DNA from: Aphrocallistes beatrix
Lineage: Eukaryota > Porifera > Hexactinellida > Sceptrulophora > Aphrocallistidae
Direction of reading: 5' to 3'
NCBI GenBank assembly: GCA_963281255.1
Contig: OY725490.1
Coordinates: forward strand, 682,001 to 746,000
DNA: 64,000 nt
Under the pieces are notes generated by a model. The model saw nothing but the letters and a program-made list of their open reading frames with translations, was not told where the DNA came from and ran no database searches. Of the stretch, positions 1 through 11,683 are shown piece by piece (the first letter of the stretch is position 1; the number at the start of each line of letters is the position of its first letter). The position numbers and the translations under genes were made by a program.

Positions 1-2050
1 AAGCGCTCTCTAACGAAGCTGAATGACTCCTTCTCTTCATAGCAGCACTACAAAAATATTTGAATGGAATACTTTCCCAATCATAATATTTAAACATCAA
101 TGTCGTATTATCTTACCGATAAGCGTTTTACTATTTTAAATTATGAATCAAATCTAGTCAAACCAAATCAATCAGTGCGAGTTTTGAACAAACAAACGTA
201 AAATTATATCAAATATTGTCTAAATAATCTTTAAAGTAATATAACAGAAGCGGCCTTGTATTACCCCGATTTCTCTCTGGAATTTAAAGTATGGCAAAAT
301 CACATACATGACTATGTTGAGAGTAACGATTCTATTCACGTTCACTATATTTCACGGGATTACCTTTATTAATTAATTAACCTGCGGTTGGCTAAGTGAT
401 TTTTTCTATTTATAGTCAGACCCCAAACTTGTATGGCTTCCCCACCCAAAATGGCTTAAACAAGAAATGACGCAACAAAACACCTCGCCAAGCGCTTATG
501 TTAATTAAGTTAATGGAGCTTTGTATATCTGTTTTTAAGGTTACTAACCCAAGCCACAACAACTTTAAACAATTTCAATTTATGGGGACTGGCAATTGCT
601 AAGTAAAACAAAGAGAACAGAACTTAAAGGCACATTGTAGCATAGTAATTCAAATCATATCGTTCATGACAAAAGTTCGCTTCTAACGAAGTAAATCCAT
701 GTCATAAGATATCCATTATAACAAGGATTTGGAATTGACTTTAAGCAAAACTATCAAACGCACTTTGAAGTATGTCATATCTCCCACACACAGATCTCAG
801 ATCTCATATTCTCCTTCCATCATAATTTCACCATGTTATGATATCGCATGTCTTTACACTGCTACCACTAACTCCTCCTATGCAACCTGATTAGTTACAC
901 ATAACAGCACTGTGCTGTATTACAATGCAATAGTTGAAGATAAGAGAGATTAAAAAATCTTATTTGTCTTAGACTCAGTGTCTGTTGTTGATAACTTTTG
1001 TTTATTTTGTTCACTGCATATAAACAACTACCATTGTGCAACTAAGTTCTAAGCTTTTGATAAACAAGTACTAGAAAATACTACATCATCTGCAGAGAAA
1101 ATTAAGTTTATCTGATGTTTGTGTGTATGTTATTGTTTCTGTCTGCAGTGTTTCTAAGTCGATTTAGGCTGACACACTTTCAAACCAAACAATCATAGAA
1201 TGAACTGTTTCATGAGAAGCCTATCAAGTTCAATAGCCTTGTTAATTTGTTAAAAATTTGAAAATATACGGACTCCTTTGTTGTCGAATCATTGATCATT
1301 AGACGAGTCTACTATTAGTGTGGAAACACAGTATTCGTTACATAGACACGGTGCATTAACTAGAATTTTGCATAAATTCAAAATCATTTCGATTCAATAA
1401 TGAACATTAATTAGAATTTATACATCCAAGTGTTAAGATTCTAACAAATGCTCTCTTATTCTAACGTTTTAATATATAAGATTCCACTTTGAAAATCAGT
1501 TTAGCCTGAGTATTTGATTTTGGAGGAATTTAGTGTATATTAAGGCTAGTTTCATTATCACATTCTTTTCGGTAGATAAGTCGCTATGAACAGTTTAAAG
1601 TAGACTAACACTATCAAATTGGTGAGGTTAATCTGAGGACTATTTTCTATCATAAAAGAATGTTCTATCTATGTGACTTTGACGTATGACTCCAACACAT
1701 TCCAGCAGAGAGAACTGACAAACTAGCTTGATTGATTAACCAATCAAGAGGCAGCGAACTCCATTTCGACCTTCTCCCCTCAGCCAATCAGAACACAGGG
1801 AAGGGATACAGAGCTTACAGAACTACAGCCACTCAACTCCTACTGTCAGTAACTGCTGATTGGTGGATAATTCAAATTGAAAAATGGTCTTAGAAAATTA
1901 TATTTGCCTAAATACTTTCATTCTAAATTGTTTATGCTGAAATGTAATCATATTTATATTCTGTTTTTCTCATGCACGTTATCAATATATCCTTACAATC
2001 TTGAAATAGTATGTCACTGGATAATACACAACATCAATGTATAGTGACAT
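1..2050. other. Gene-free duplicated upstream block of the NHL cluster
   Basis: No coding region is visible. Much of this stretch recurs elsewhere in the window. Bases about 130-400 and 590-790 match about 13170-13400 and 14170-14390. A conserved block at about 800-960 (CATGTTATGATATC, then TACCACTAACTCCTCCTATG) recurs near 8290, 10820, 14620, 20350 and 22920. This is the far-upstream part of a duplicated NHL-gene unit. Whether it contains enhancers or is simply carried along by duplication cannot be told from sequence alone. Confidence 0.6.
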
Positions 2051-2054
2051 AAAT

Positions 2055-2230
2055 TGAGTCGCTATACAGAAACACAATTCCAACATTGAAATGGAATATA
2101 CTTGTGAATTGTAACCATTCGTAACCTAATTCCTATTACTGGTGCACTGTACCAATATAAATAGCCTTGGTAGACTGACTACTGTTCATTCAAAATACTA
2201 TCCTATTATTAATATTACAAGTTGAGTAGA
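2055..2230 (+). promoter_or_regulatory. NHL-family core promoter, copy 1
   Basis: This is a block of about 115 bp containing GTAACCATTCGTAACC, GGTGCACTGTACC and the TATA box TATAAATA (2156-2163). It is followed by a conserved leader with GTTCATTC and ends at the ATG at 2231. The same order of elements precedes the genes at 9115, 11853 and 20775, and an orphan copy lies near 5575. Confidence 0.65.
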
Positions 2231-3374
2231 ATGGCAGTAGCTTTTCCCGCCCCACAGCCCATAGACCCAGTGGAGGTCCACATCAATCACTTCTTCGACC
2301 GCGTGGTCGCGTGTGCACAGCACAGAAGAGCGACACTCCTGAATACCGCACACGAGAAGAGACAAGAGATTGCAGCTAGAGTGACAGAGCGCGAAAACAG
2401 CGAGCAGCAGCTTCTGTCCGCGAGAGCTGAGATAGAGCGACACCTCAGAGAGAACTTCCTTCAAGAGACACAGGATCGCCTCCTAGCAGAGATAGAGCAG
2501 AAACTGGAAGTGTTACGTGCTCCTGTCCCCGGCACGTATCTGGTGTTTCATGAGGAGAGTGAACTGTTGGAGCAGCTGATTGAAGGTGTGGGAGAGATCT
2601 ACGAGGAAGAGGTATCAGTTGTCCCCCTCTACCACGATATGAGAGCAACAGTAGCAGTTGCGAAGAAAGGTCAAGCTCCTGGTGGACTCTGGTGCCCTCA
2701 TGGTGTTGCTATAGCCCCAGGCACTGACAACATACTGCAAGGGAGCCCGAAGAAACTATGTAAGCCCGCAGAAACCCCTAACCTAACTGCACATCTTCCT
2801 CTCCCCTCGGGCGTGCCCTGCTTCCCGGAGATTGACCTTGAGAAAGAGTACGGAAACAAGTTCGAGGCTACTCTCACTCACAGCTACAACCTGGCTTCGT
2901 TTTACATTCACAAGAAGTCAGCTGAGGACCAGGTTAACGATATGATGGATAAGCTATTGTCTTATTGTGGAGGTTTAGCGGACACGCCTCCACCGTCAGA
3001 TATTCTCCCTGGAATGACAGTTATTGCGATGCTGGACGAACAAGGCTCGTGGTATAGAGGTCAAATTGTTAGTAAACAGTGATGATACATACTCAGTTTT
3101 CTCTGTGGATTTTGGAAATATGGAGAAGATAACTTCAGACAAGATACTGCCAATATCTGCTGAATTCTTACAAGAGCCATTAGCCTACCCTTGTAAACTC
3201 TTTCTACCCAATGACAAGCCTCTCCCTGAGAGTGCATTCGACACTTTCACTAATCTAATGGATGACACGGCCTGCCAGGTAGAGGTAGCAGGTGTGGAGG
3301 ATTGTATGTTAGATGTGAAGATCAAGGTAAAGGAGGGAGACATGTTCTCTCTCCTCTCTATTAACTCCAGTTAA
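2231..3374 (+). pseudogene. Broken fusion: coiled-coil / NHL stub joined to a Tudor domain
   Basis: The ATG at 2231 is chosen because the paralogues start with the same MA-x-AFP-x-PQP sequence. Residues about 15-130 are a charged, heptad-like coiled-coil of the kind found between the B-box and NHL parts of TRIM proteins; no RING or B-box is present. About 15-20 residues of the first NHL blade follow (LWCPHGVAIAPGTD). The frame then runs without a stop into unrelated sequence that looks like an extended Tudor domain: an ATLTHSYNLASFYIH strand, a helix, then PGMTVIAML..GSWYRGQIV. The second half (DDTYSVFSVDFGNMEKI) continues one frame over, so there is a single frameshift near 3070-3085 and the first frame stops at 3082. 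Tudor domains bind methylated Arg or Lys, often in germline piRNA proteins. Fusion and break are read directly; origin by recombination or insertion is inferred. Confidence 0.7.
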
Positions 3375-3966
3375 ATCTTTAGACAGCTAGTGCAGTCATT
3401 GTAGCTTATTTCTTAGATCTCACAGGTACATTCCCTAACTAGAACCTCGACTAGATGTTTCAAGAATCCGTTTGCTGTCATAAGAAGAATTAGTTTTAAT
3501 CGCTTTTGTTGATTTATCTTTCTATTTTTCCTACTTAGAGTCCTTAGATTTATTTATTAATAATACTTAACATAAAATAATGATATTGTGTACCTTGTTG
3601 TGAGATCATCAGAGTTAGGGATTTTAATGGTGTTATTGTTTTGTGTGTTGGTATCATGAAATGTATGAGAGATTAATCTAATATGCAGTATATCAATTAA
3701 AGGGTCTATTATCAGAAGGTTTATTATATCTTCAGAGTCCTGTATTCTTTATTTATGGCAATTTAGGTTGGATAGAAATTTAAGCCTGGGAATATTGATC
3801 ACAAATACCAGCATTAATTAACTGTGGATGCCGAAAGTTTGTTTCGCTTCAGTGTGATAGAAAATTCCTAGGAAACATCTGAGATATTGCACACTAACCA
3901 GTCGGCATTATACGGCTATAGCTAAAGGTATTATGAATTAGACTATATAATACACATGCAGTGAGT
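3375..3966. other. Non-coding segment after the Tudor fragment
   Basis: AT-rich, with no coding frame. It may be the old 3' untranslated and flanking sequence that came with the Tudor piece. It ends where NHL homology resumes at about 3967. Confidence 0.4.
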
Positions 3967-4691
3967 GCCATTAATCCAGCCACTAACTACATATATGTCC
4001 CTGAGGGTGGGTTCAAATTCACGAGAGTTTCTATATTTTCAAATTCGAGTGAGTACCTAAAGAGATACACTTACGAGTACATGGGGACAATATGTATTTA
4101 ACTGACTGTAAAATACACGCAGTGTTGATACAGGCTGAGTTTCGTCTGGTGGCTATGCTAGGAAGCAGAGGTTCTGCCATCGGACAGCTTGATGAATCCC
4201 GCCAACTCTCTATATCTACTAATGGAGATATGTACATAGCTGATGCAGGCAACAACAGAATCCAAATCCTAGATTACTCTTTACATCCAATAATAGTGGT
4301 GATACAGCCATCTTTGCACATAACTTGTGATGTAAATTAACGACAAAAGAGATGTAGGTCCTTGTGATAAACTCTGCGTAGATGATTCTCTTTGCGTCCA
4401 TGTATTTAATCAAACCATAAGATGCGCTCCCTATAACACGTGGTGGAGGAATGCAAGTAGCAATGCCCTACTTCTTCTGTCTTGACATGAAAAATAATTT
4501 AATTATCAACGACTGCTGAGCTAACCAGATCAAGATATTCTCAAACGAAAGTGCCCTTGTCCACACGATAAGGGACCCTGGATATCAAGCAGGTAAGTTG
4601 CATAATTCTCAAGGATTAGCTCTGATTTCAAATCTAAACTTGGTTTATGTGTCTCAGAACGACAGCTAGAATTCAAATATTTTCTCCTTAG
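3967..4691 (+). pseudogene. NHL propeller pseudogene, 3' part of a disrupted gene
   Basis: Homology to the paralogues at 9115 and 11853 begins at the codons for INPATNYIY and runs to the end of the propeller. Recognisable blades include RLVAMLGSRGSAIGQ, STNGDMYIADAGNNRIQILD and LIINDC..NQIKIFSNES. There are several in-frame stops and at least one frame change, so no propeller can be made. It starts almost exactly where the coiled-coil/NHL stub at 2231 leaves off. The two look like halves of one TRIM-type NHL gene separated by about 1.2 kb that includes the Tudor fragment. Confidence 0.75.
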
Positions 4692-5461
4692 AAATGTTGT
4701 TTGTATCATTATTTGTTTTTCTCTTTGGTTCCCAATTAAACTTTGTGATCTTTATTTCTTTATAATTTTTACATAGCACAACTCCGCTGACCAATGTAAT
4801 TGTAATGTTTTAAAATTACAGTTGACTTTGATTTTATTGACCAATAAGGTTCACACTTTACTCAACGAACATAAACAAGTGAGAAAGACTGTAAACTTGA
4901 AATTTGATTGACTGAAATGGAAGAAATTGTTCAAAACTCAATTAAAAATGTCGATTATGTGAATATACTACGAGTCTGTTACTATAGCTGCATTATCTGT
5001 CTGTCGACCGACAATTTTTAAATTCTTTGATAATCAAGCTAGTGAATGTCTAAGTGGTACTATTTAGTAGAATGTACATAACCTCTGTAATTTCAGCTGA
5101 TCGACTACATTACCAAATGTACATTGAATCTTAATTATTCTCTTCTCGTTATAATATATCAGCATGTTCCAGGTGCATAATCAATATCTATATATTAACA
5201 CGTTCGCTGTAATTATGCAAGCGAATGCATTTCGTTGAGAAATATTCGAATGGAATTAGTGCGAGTCTTTAGAAGTTTAGTACTTTACTAATTGTATTTC
5301 GAATAATATCGTTTATAACAAAAGTTCGCTTCTAGCGACGGAAATCCGTGTCATTAGGTATCATAAATTTTCTTTTGATTAAATCAGTACTTTATTTTGT
5401 TTTCAAAAGACAAAGTATCAATTAATCATATCAATACTGATAATCTATATTAGTGTAAGGT
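4692..5461. other. Gene-free spacer
   Basis: AT-rich with no supportable gene. The part near 5290-5360 (AAAAGTTCGCTTCTAGCGA) repeats sequence seen near 670 and 14270, so it belongs to the duplicated NHL-cluster background. Confidence 0.5.
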
Positions 5462-5630
5462 AAACAAATTGTGTCGCGATACAGGGACAAAATTTTAATA
5501 TTGCAATGGTATAGGATTGTAAATTATTTTCATTCGTAACCTAATCCTTGTAATTACTAGCGCAGTATCCCAAAATAAATAGCCTTATGAGACTCCTGTT
5601 CATTCACAATACTATCCCATTATCAATCTT
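5462..5630 (+). promoter_or_regulatory. Orphan NHL-family promoter with no NHL gene behind it
   Basis: The block carries the family signature: GTCGCGATACAGGGAC, CATTCGTAACCTAATCC, CAGTATCCCAAAATAAATAG (TATA-like, about 5573-5582) and the leader TCATTCACAATACTATCCC. The expected start (ATGGCC.., MAxAFP) is absent. Only a 60-codon frame (5587-5769) overlaps the leader and has no recognisable domain. It is best read as a promoter left after loss of the coding part. Confidence 0.6.
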
Positions 5631-6002
5631 CGTGGCACTGTCCTGTCGAAAGCAAAACCTACTGAGTCCTTTAAGGATTTCGTTTCGCACTTATTGTCAT
5701 ACGTATAACAACAGTGAAATGAACGAGTTAGATGATAAAGTTGGTAGTATTCTGCCATATAAGTCATAGTATGTAACTCAGCGCGATGGCGTATTTGGAC
5801 CTACTTGATTTTTCCCTCTGGGATTACTGTATAGACTATGTTTACAAAAACAATCCTCAAACCTCGAAAGGATTGAAAACAGAGATTTAGGGCTTTATCT
5901 CGAAAATTCTACATTTTCATAAAAGTAAGGAACCTTGGCTTAAGCTTACACATATTAAATATTTAACTCCTAATCAAATTTAATTCTTAATCAGACTTAC
6001 AT

Positions 6003-6187
6003 AAGTCAGGGTCGCTTATTATGAACACCTTGGGGACCAAAAAAGCTGTTCATAATAGAGAGACTTCATATTAAGCGAACTCGACCTAATACAAATACAA
6101 TAGAACCTGTTGAATTGGGACCAGAGAGTTAGTTCATATTAAACGAATGTTCATATTAAGCGGGTTCATAATAAGCGAACGTGACTG
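6003..6187. repeat. MITE with pogo/Tc1-mariner-like ends (CAGGGTCGCTTATTATGAAC family)
   Basis: The ends are inverted copies of roughly CAGTCAGGGTCGCTTATTATG; the left end is worn and the right end reads CGAACGTGACTGTA. The inside carries repeats of TTCATATTAAGCGAA. It has no coding capacity. A better preserved copy of the same family lies at 29356-29524. Confidence 0.65.
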
Positions 6188-6456
6188 TATTTCCACATTT
6201 CACTTAATTCTAAATGTCTAAAAAATTTTAGCATATAACGAGATTCTTTAATGAATATGAAAAAGACAAGAATACAGAAATTGTGAAATTTTAGAAGGTT
6301 CTGAGTTGTATATGACCAAGATTTCACTTATACTATTCTAGATCTTTACGGCACACTTTATTAATTAAAATATAGTCCCTCGTGAATCAGCGTTCCTGGT
6401 GATGACAATATACATAACATACAAATAAACAGTGCAGACAATGAGGAGATATAAAA

Positions 6457-7389
6457 TCATAAAAATATATGCAAGCTTTTAGGTCCTTTAGACACAGTCA
6501 CTAATCTGAAGTCGTCAATTAAAGCTATTCCTTGTGGACTCTGAATCGATTCCACTTCATGATCTTTTATTAAAGTGTTGAGGAGTATTCCTTCTTTTGT
6601 AGTGAGTGTGATTTCGTTTGCACGAGAATCTCCAATGTATATATTTCCGGAACTGTCAAGAGAAAAGAAGTTTCCATTAGAAACAGATGTCATCAGAGAA
6701 CGTATTTTCACGCCAGCATACGAGAAAGCATGAATGCAAGATTCGCATGACCTACACAGAACATACACTTCTTCATGTGTCAGTTTAACATCCATGGGGA
6801 ATTGGATACAATCGTGTGATATTTCTCCCTTGAAATTTAGATTACTGCCGAGAATTTGAATTTGGTGATTCAAGCAATCAGCAATAAAGATATCTCCGTT
6901 GGGTGAGATGGCTAGCTGCCTAGGGCAATGGAACTTCCCAATAGTTCGTTCTGAGTTATGTCGTTCATAGTCTAGTTTCTTGAGCGAATGAAACTTCGGA
7001 ATATTCCATTTTGAATTTTCATGTTTATTGTATAAATAATCCTCACTTTTTGTAAATTGCAAGACGCAGTTCGCAAACGATTCTGTGATATAGATATTAC
7101 CTTTACTGATAGCAATGCCCCATGGACACCATAGAAAGTCAGATGTGAACATTTCAATGAACTTTCCAATTTCTGAAAATACTGATATAACAATCAAATT
7201 GAAACAAAATGTATGTACAACATATATTTCTCTAGTGGTTGAGTCAATAGCGACACTTTTAGGATTGGATAACTGTCCAGGGTATTCTCCTTGACTAGCC
7301 ACCTCAAATATGTGATCGAAAAGATGTAGTGAATGTATATCGGTTGATTTCATGAGTTGTGATGCATCAGGAAATCGATAACCTGCCAT
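6457..7389 (-). CDS. NHL-repeat beta-propeller protein, 310 aa
   Basis: This is an intact single-exon frame starting MAGYRFPDASQ. Six NHL-type blades can be followed: NPKSVAIDSTTREIYVV, WCPWGIAISKGNIYITES, CPRQLAISPNGDIFIADC, FPMDVKLTHEEVYVLC, NFFSLDSSGNIYIGDS and SPQGIALIDDFRLVTVS. About 20 extra residues (KHENSKWNIPKFHSLKK region) lie between blades 2 and 3, where paralogues have a short loop. There is no RING, B-box or coiled-coil, signal peptide or membrane segment, so the product should be cytosolic. NHL propellers of TRIM proteins bind RNA or protein; the ligand here is unknown. It is closest to the MLSRF subfamily at 16633 and 19322, and it runs opposite to its neighbours. Confidence 0.85.
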   Translation of the reverse strand: MAGYRFPDASQLMKSTDIHSLHLFDHIFEVASQGEYPGQLSNPKSVAIDSTTREIYVVHTFCFNLIVISVFSEIGKFIEMFTSDFLWCPWGIAISKGNIYITESFANCVLQFTKSEDYLYNKHENSKWNIPKFHSLKKLDYERHNSERTIGKFHCPRQLAISPNGDIFIADCLNHQIQILGSNLNFKGEISHDCIQFPMDVKLTHEEVYVLCRSCESCIHAFSYAGVKIRSLMTSVSNGNFFSLDSSGNIYIGDSRANEITLTTKEGILLNTLIKDHEVESIQSPQGIALIDDFRLVTVSKGPKSLHIFL

Positions 7390-7497
7390 GACTTCCTGGA
7401 GAATAGTTCTAGAAATTTACTGGAAAAGGATAGGAAGGAACTTGATTCTGAAAAATCTGAAAATCGAGCATCCTTTTATACTGTCATTAGACAATGC

Positions 7498-8275
7498 TAA
7501 TTTGTAATATAACTCAGCTAAAATGTTAAAAATAAGTAATATACTCGGAGTTAGCTAATTTAAAGTAATCAATGCAAATTTTACATTGATCAGCTATAAT
7601 GTTAGAAAATTGCATAGATGAGTCATATTTATTCTTAATCTATAAAATCCATCTATTCATAAATATGGATTATGATATCAGTAATGCTGTATTCAATAAT
7701 GCTCTGATATATGAGCTCATACTAGCTATGTATGCCCTACCATGATTAAGCAGGTGAGTTTTCTCTCAGATATTATTCTATCCTTGCAAACTGTCTTATT
7801 TTTAACAGTAGAATGGTTAAATCTTTTGTATTATTGAACGATTATGACAAGTCAAAGCATTATTTGATACTATATACATAGTAGTGTTTTTGGTTTATTT
7901 TAAAGATGTGCACCATGGAGAACTGTGATGAAGTAAAAATATGAGAAAATCATTTAATGGAAAGAACTGTAGCAATATATATTTGTTCCTGGTTAAATTA
8001 AGACTGAATTATTTTTATACAATAACAATGATATACTACTTGTTCTAGTGCAAATTTGTAATATAACTGAGCTAAAATGTTAAAGATATGTGATATACTC
8101 TGAGTTATTTAAAGTCATCGATGCAAATTTTACATTAATCAGCTATATTGTTAGAAAATTGTATAGATGAGTCATATTTATTCTTAATCTATAAAATGCA
8201 TCCATTCATAAATAGGGGTTATGATATCATCTATGTAATGTAGTATTCAAAAATGCTCTGATATATGAGCTCTTA
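7498..8275. repeat. Direct duplication in the upstream region of the minus-strand NHL gene
   Basis: Bases about 7498-7732 and about 8050-8275 are two copies of the same sequence. Shared landmarks are GCAAATTTTACATT.ATCAGC, GATGAGTCATATTTATTC and GCTCTGATATATGAGCTC. They sit upstream of the gene that starts at 7389 and between divergent NHL genes. No coding frame is present. The other DNA between 7390 and 9000 includes another copy of the CTACCACTAACTCC block (about 8290-8400). Confidence 0.65.
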
Positions 8276-9003
8276 TTAACTTGAATTATATTACATGTCT
8301 TTACACTGCTACCACTAACTCCTTCTATGCAACCTGATTAGTTACACGTAACAGCACTTTGCTGTATTACAATGCAATAGTTAAAGATAAGAGAGAGTAG
8401 AACATTTTATTTGTCTTGTCTGTGTTGAGAACTTAGTATATTTACGTCAGTGCGTATAAGCGACTAGCATTGAACAACTACTAAGTTCTATCTCTGTGTA
8501 GGTATATTGTTAGTTAAGATTAGTGTCTCATAGGTTTGTATTATTGCTTGATCAATTCTGGATGCCACTCAATGAACTGGAATAGGTACCTACATTTAAG
8601 ATGGACCCAACACCATGATCCCGGTCCGGCTGGATTGACATTTGCCTCCGGGAAATGCTACCAGTCGGGAACTACTCATAAAGTATTTACATCAAATCAT
8701 ATGTATATCTACAGCTAACTTGCACTGTATTCTGTTCACGTACTCAAATCAGATATCGTACAAACATAAATTATGAGGAAATAATAAAAAAGGTCAATTC
8801 ACCCACACTGAACTCCAATTCTACTTGATAGGGATTTTAGCACTTGTCATTATGAGACTAAAAGTAGTAATCATCCTCAAAATGCAGTGATTAGAATTTA
8901 TTGATAAAATATTTGTTGTTAGCCGGACCAACAGGACCAGTTTTCTAAAATCGGTGTGACTTTTGCCCTACCACTTTTGAAATGATGCTACGCCAGTGTA
9001 CTC

Positions 9004-9114
9004 ATTACCATTCGTAACCCAATCTCTGAATTACTGGTGCACTGTTCCAATATAAATAGCCTTACGAGACTCATTCACAGCACTATCTTATCATAAACTT
9101 CCAATTTGAGTAAA
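9004..9114 (+). promoter_or_regulatory. NHL-family core promoter, copy 3
   Basis: CATTCGTAACCCAATCTCTG, then TTACTGGTGCACTGTTCC, then the TATA box TATAAATA (9051-9058), the leader ACGAGACTCATTCAC and the ATG at 9115. The spacing of TATA to ATG (57 bp) is close to that of the sister genes. Confidence 0.65.
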
Positions 9115-9981
9115 ATGGCCATAGCATTTCCCGACCCACAACCCGTGGACCACTTAACAGTTGTTGCGAAGAAAGGGAAAGCTCCTGGTGAACTCTGGGT
9201 TCCTCATGGTGTCGCTATTGACCCAGCCACTAACCACATATATGTCGCTGAGGGAGGTTTTAATTTCGCGAGAGTATCTATATTTTCAGAATCTGGCGAG
9301 TATCTAAATAGCTACACTCACGAGCACATGGAATCATTATGGGGTATCGGCATAAATGTGAACAACGTGTATGTAACAGACACGAGGGTACACGCTGTGT
9401 TCCACTTGAAGATAGAGGCTGACTTCCGTCTGGTAGCTAGGTTAGGGAGCAGAGGGTCTGGTATCGGACAGTTTGATCAACCCCGCCAACTCTCCATCTC
9501 TACTAATGGAGATGTGTACATTACTGATAGAAACAACGACAGAATCCAAATACTAGATAGCTCTCTACACCCAATAAGAGAGGTAACACATCCATCCATG
9601 CACAGACCTTGTGACGTAAAATTAACGACAGAAGAGATGTACGTACTTTGTTCCAAAGATTATCCTTGCATGCATGTATTTGATTATACCGGACATAAGA
9701 TACGCTCTATAATCACATGTGGTCATGGTGAAGTAATGCAGGCAACTCAACCGTTCTTCTTCTGCTTCGACACCAAAAAGGATTTAATTATTAGCGACTG
9801 TTTCTCTCACCAGATCAAGATATTCTCAAATGAAGGATCCCTCCTCCACACTATAGGAGAACAAGGACAGAAAGTAGGAATGTTTCACTATCCTCGTGGA
9901 TTAGCTCTGATTTCAGATCAAAACTTAGTCACTGTGTCCCATAGCGATAACTACAGCCTTCAAATATTTTCTTCTTTATAG
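9115..9981 (+). CDS. NHL-repeat propeller protein lacking the coiled-coil, 288 aa
   Basis: An intact single exon; the ATG at 9115 is supported by the shared MAIAFPDPQPVD start and by the promoter spacing. After residue 14 the protein passes directly into the propeller (VVAKKGKAPGELWVPHGVAI). The full-length relatives at 2231 and 20775 have about 130 coiled-coil residues at this point, so this copy has lost that module in frame. Six blades follow, for example STNGDVYITDRNNDRIQIL and LIISDCFSHQIKIFSNEG, ending with the closing strand NYSLQIFSSL. It has no signal peptide or membrane segment. It is probably a cytosolic ligand-binding propeller, and the molecular partner cannot be predicted. Confidence 0.88.
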   Translation: MAIAFPDPQPVDHLTVVAKKGKAPGELWVPHGVAIDPATNHIYVAEGGFNFARVSIFSESGEYLNSYTHEHMESLWGIGINVNNVYVTDTRVHAVFHLKIEADFRLVARLGSRGSGIGQFDQPRQLSISTNGDVYITDRNNDRIQILDSSLHPIREVTHPSMHRPCDVKLTTEEMYVLCSKDYPCMHVFDYTGHKIRSIITCGHGEVMQATQPFFFCFDTKKDLIISDCFSHQIKIFSNEGSLLHTIGEQGQKVGMFHYPRGLALISDQNLVTVSHSDNYSLQIFSSL

Positions 9982-11683
9982 GTGTTGTTTGTGTCATTAT
10001 TTGTTTGTTTCTATTTGGTTCCTAATTAAATTTATATCTATCTCTTTCGATTTACGATGATTTGCCATTACTTCCATGTGTGGAACTAAGATCACATAAT
10101 ACATCTCACTTCTATCTCCAGGAATGGCAGAGTGTAGCACTGATATTTTTGTGTCACCTGATTTAATTTGAAATTATTTCTTTTTTAGTCAGGACAAGTC
10201 AAGAACTGACATTAAAGCAAAATTCAACTTGAGTTCGGAAGAACGAAAAACTTCACTCAAATACATTAAAGAGGTTAATTTAATTTTGAACAGTTTCTGG
10301 GAATTGTATCTCTATTTGCTTCCTCACGTATTATGTCCAATTGCATAACTACATTCCTTATCAACAGACACGTCGCTATCTTCAAGATGAACCTGTTTAG
10401 GCGTTGCTAAATCACAGAGATAATCTGTGTGACATATCTGGTCTCTGTGACACCAACACATTCCAGAGGAGACAGCTGACGAAATAGACGCATGCGTGAA
10501 CCAATCAGGAAGCAGAGAGCTTTCTAAACTCAGTCCTACCTTCTCTCTCAGCCGAATCAGAAGCAGTACAGGACTTGAATGAACTACAGCTGCTAACTCC
10601 TACTGTTAGCAGCAGTTGGAGACGGAGGCGTTCAGAGAGCACGCAATGGCTGTGACTCTAATTCCATCTCTCAGCCTCGAATCTCATACAAGATAGTGTC
10701 CGGTGTGAATGGAGAAAATATTAATTCATCTGTTTACTATTATCTCTAGTTACCATAGTTCAACGTTGTTAGCTTGCTATGGAAGATCTCATAGTTTCCT
10801 TCTTCCATCATAACTACAACATGTTAAAATATCACATGTCTTTACACGGCTACCACTAACTCCTCCTATGCAACCTGAGTAGTTACACGTAACAACACTG
10901 TGCTGTATTACAATGCAATAGTTGAAGATAAGAGATATTAGAGCATTTTATTCGTCTTAGACTCAGTGACTGTTGTTGAGAACTTTGTTCATTTACGTCA
11001 GCGCGTATAAGCGACTAGCATTATACAACTAAGTTCTATCTCTGTACGTATATTTTTAATCAAGATTAGTGTATCATATATTTGTATTATTGTTTGTCAA
11101 TTGTGGATGTTACTCACTGAATCCGGATAGGTGCGTACACTTAAGATGGACTCAATTCAGTACATGGCAGCCTTGAATTTCTATTTATTTCCTAATCAAA
11201 CTTTGTTTTCCATCTATTTGTATTTAAAACTAATTACCATTACTTCCTTATGGAACTAAGGCAGATAACTACACCACACTTATATCACTAGGAGCACTGA
11301 TAATATCGAATTCTCTATTCCTGATACTACGTACAGCACTCACATAGTAATAGTCTCCTACTCTGATACCGTATCTACAGACCTGAGGATACTGACAAGT
11401 GGTATCTGACGTCATCAGAGGAGCATGTGTCACTGTGTCACCTGTTCGTAGAAGAAATAGTCTTATGTGGCATCTATCGAACTAAATTTGACATTGAGAT
11501 TTCTTCAGAAGAACATATTGCTTATTATATAATTTTGGAGTGTGAAATCCAATATTTCTAGTCATTAGTTGCTAATTACTAATCTTCCAGGCTAGTATTT
11601 GGAAATATATGGAATATATTGTTTACAACATTCCGATATATAAATATTTCATTTCAGAGTGATTATGCCTGAATCTTTAAAAT
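9982..11683. other. Duplicated inter-gene block between two NHL genes
   Basis: It contains a shared 3' block (CTAATTAAATTT with an ATTAAA-type poly(A) signal, then CCATTACTTCCATGTGTGG and GGAATGGCAGAGTGTAGCAC), the upstream block with TACCACTAACTCCTCC (about 10830-10980), and an antisense FN3-like coding relic listed separately. It has no intact gene. Confidence 0.55.
11288..11450 (-). pseudogene. Antisense FN3-like exon relic, copy 1
   Basis: Read on the minus strand, one open stretch gives TGDTVTHAPLMTSDTTCQ, then YPQVCRYGIRVGDYYYVSAV and a tail ending SAPSDI. The GDYYYVSAV pattern is like the F strand of an FN3 domain, where the receptor genes of this window have DYTYSVSATN. A second copy lies at 15047-15240. 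There is no flanking exon structure, so it is probably a dead fragment carried with the NHL duplication unit. Confidence 0.4.

Noticed and set aside
2198-2648. Minus-strand frames opposite the coiled-coil of the gene at 2231
   Set aside because: They mirror the coding strand and recur opposite the paralogue at 20742-21007; no independent support.
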